Shown: positions 5,471-6,344 of the stretch, in pieces
How positions within the stretch are numbered: the first letter of the stretch is position 1
Layout: every line of letters starts with the position of its first letter
NCBI GenBank assembly: GCA_017849395.1
Contig: JAFIHO010000078.1
Span: forward strand, 1-6,344
DNA length: 6,344 nt
DNA from: Hyphomicrobiales bacterium
GTDB lineage: Bacteria; Pseudomonadota; Alphaproteobacteria; Micropepsales; Micropepsaceae
Reading direction: 5' to 3'
Position numbers and translations under genes: made by a program
The notes under the pieces: generated by a model
Seen by the model: the letters and a program-made list of their open reading frames with translations, nothing else
What the model was told of the DNA's origin: nothing
Databases searched by the model: none

Positions 5471-5491
5471 CCGACGTTCATCCGGCGTTCA
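5471..5491 (+). repeat. Near-perfect 10-bp direct repeat with 11-bp period
   Basis: CCGACGTTCA (5471-5480) and CCGGCGTTCA (5482-5491) match at 9 of 10 positions, one helical turn apart, just after the TATAAT box. Tandem half-sites on the same DNA face are common for two-component response regulators, but no regulator gene is in view. Confidence 0.35.
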
Positions 5492-5568
5492 GGCGGTGCC
5501 CGTCAGCGTGACATGGCATTGTATAGTGTTTTTCGCCTTTTCGGCCCTTTTGTGACTGCGGCAAGATC

Positions 5569-6344
5569 ATGAATATTGACCGGAACCATACTGACTTCCA
5601 GCGGGCCACCCTTGGCGGGCGCGAGGCTGGCCTTTGGGGCGGGTTCAAGCGCTGGAGCAGCAGGCACCCCTTCCTAGCGCGGGTGCTGTGGTTCGCGGTC
5701 GGTCTGGGCATGCTGGCCCTGCTGATCTGGGCGATCTATCCCAAGCCCACCGTACGCCGCGGCTTCAATCAGGGGCCCCAACCCGTGGGCGTGGCCGTGG
5801 CCCAGCTGGGCGACATCCATGTCAATCTGACCGCGCTGGGCACCGTCACGCCGCTGGCCACCGCCACGGTAAGGCCCCAGGTCAGCGGCATGCTGATCAA
5901 GATCAATTTCACCGAAGGCCAGATGGTGAAGGCGGGCGATGTGCTGGCCCAGATCGATCCGCGCCCCTATCAGGCGGCGCTGGATCAGGCGCTGGGCCAG
6001 TTGGCGCGGGACCAGGCGACCCTGGCCAACGCGAAGATCGATTTGGCTCGCTACGAGATGCTGGTCCAGCAGAACGCGATCTCGCAACAGCAGCTTGCCA
6101 CCCAGGCGGCGCTGGTGCGCTCCACGGGCGGCATCGTCGCTGCCGATCAGGCGAATGTGGAAACCGCGCGCATCAATCTGGGCTTCACCCGGATCACCTC
6201 GCCTGTGCCTGGCCGGGTCGGCGTGCGTCTGGTCGATGTGGGCAATCTCGTCACCGCCAACCAGGCGACGGGCATTGTGGTTGTAACCCAGCTTCAACCC
6301 ATGTCGGTGTTGTTCACGATCCCGGAAGACAGTGTGCGCCAGGT
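5569..6344 (+). CDS. mdtA: Periplasmic adaptor subunit of an RND multidrug efflux pump, MdtA-like (3' end outside the window)
   Basis: The frame starts at ATG 5569 and is still open at the right edge, giving 258 residues. A polar N-terminus is followed by one membrane anchor at about 39-57, so it is anchored rather than a lipoprotein. A first barrel/lipoyl half follows, with LTALGTVTPLATATVRPQVSG (residues 87-107, a 21-residue span) and VKAGDVLAQIDPRPYQAAL from 120. Then come an alpha-helical hairpin rich in Gln and Ala at about 135-203, and the returning lipoyl half with TRITSPVPGRVGVRLVDVG (207 onward). The segment that ends in GIVVVTQLQPMSVLFTIPE near the edge closely resembles E. coli MdtA, which works with the MdtB/MdtC pumps and TolC. 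The role is to bridge the inner-membrane pump and outer-membrane channel. The Shine-Dalgarno is weak (GGCAAG). Pump genes should follow outside the window. The exact MdtA orthology is an inference. Confidence 0.9.
   Translation, partial: MNIDRNHTDFQRATLGGREAGLWGGFKRWSSRHPFLARVLWFAVGLGMLALLIWAIYPKPTVRRGFNQGPQPVGVAVAQLGDIHVNLTALGTVTPLATATVRPQVSGMLIKINFTEGQMVKAGDVLAQIDPRPYQAALDQALGQLARDQATLANAKIDLARYEMLVQQNAISQQQLATQAALVRSTGGIVAADQANVETARINLGFTRITSPVPGRVGVRLVDVGNLVTANQATGIVVVTQLQPMSVLFTIPEDSVRQ

Noticed and set aside
4977..5555. 192-codon plus-strand frame antisense to the DedA gene and crossing into the intergenic region
   Set aside because: No membrane or domain features and no ribosome binding site. 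The minus strand has the DedA signature.
5674..6297. 207-codon minus-strand frame opposite the efflux adaptor
   Set aside because: Low-complexity His/Arg/Gln/Gly composition. The plus strand reads through the whole region as an adaptor protein.
1..6344. CRISPR array, insertion sequence ends, tRNA or other RNA gene
   Set aside because: No regularly spaced repeats, no transposase frame, no terminal inverted repeats with target duplication, and no cloverleaf-like segment were found by reading both strands.

Overview
The window looks like chromosomal DNA of a GC-rich alphaproteobacterium. A sphingomonad-type organism is my best guess, from the codon usage, the GTG starts and the gene families; no rRNA, tRNA or signature gene fixes the taxon. 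GC content is uneven. Hand counts give 29/60 at 181-240 and 28/60 at 361-420, against 46/60 at 2041-2100. The left kilobase therefore reads as accessory DNA next to core-like sequence.

Layout. (1) Positions 3-1020 hold two unrecognised membrane proteins facing each other: the C-terminal end of one on the plus strand and a complete 219-residue one on the minus strand. (2) Positions 1021-1475 are a 455-bp non-coding stretch. It holds a strong Shine-Dalgarno for the minus-strand gene, two DnaA-box-like 9-mers, a 9-bp inverted repeat and a compact double hairpin that resembles a dispersed palindromic element. (3) Positions 1476-3907 hold a plus-strand pair: a flavin-dependent monooxygenase-like protein and a JmjC/cupin-fold 2-oxoglutarate oxygenase of the YcfD/ROX type. 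(4) Positions 3901-5312 hold two minus-strand genes, a DedA-family membrane protein and, downstream of it, a short polyprenyl-phosphate sugar transferase. The sugar transferase overlaps the oxygenase tail to tail by 7 bp. (5) Positions 5313-5568 are a divergent intergenic region with two inverted repeats, an 11-bp-period direct repeat and a perfect TATAAT. (6) From 5569 to the right edge runs the N-terminal part of an MdtA-like periplasmic adaptor of an RND efflux pump.

How the genes may work together. DedA proteins have been shown to recycle undecaprenyl phosphate across the membrane, and the sugar transferase consumes that same lipid, so their co-orientation makes biochemical sense for surface polysaccharide assembly. 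The two oxygenases are probably co-transcribed (68-bp gap), but no substrate can be read from the sequence. The adaptor gene should be followed outside the window by RND pump genes. I found no CRISPR array, insertion sequence, transposase, phage gene or RNA gene, and nothing here that I can defend as a new system. The best leads are the uncharacterised membrane-protein pair at the left edge, the oxygenase pair, and the structured intergenic regions.
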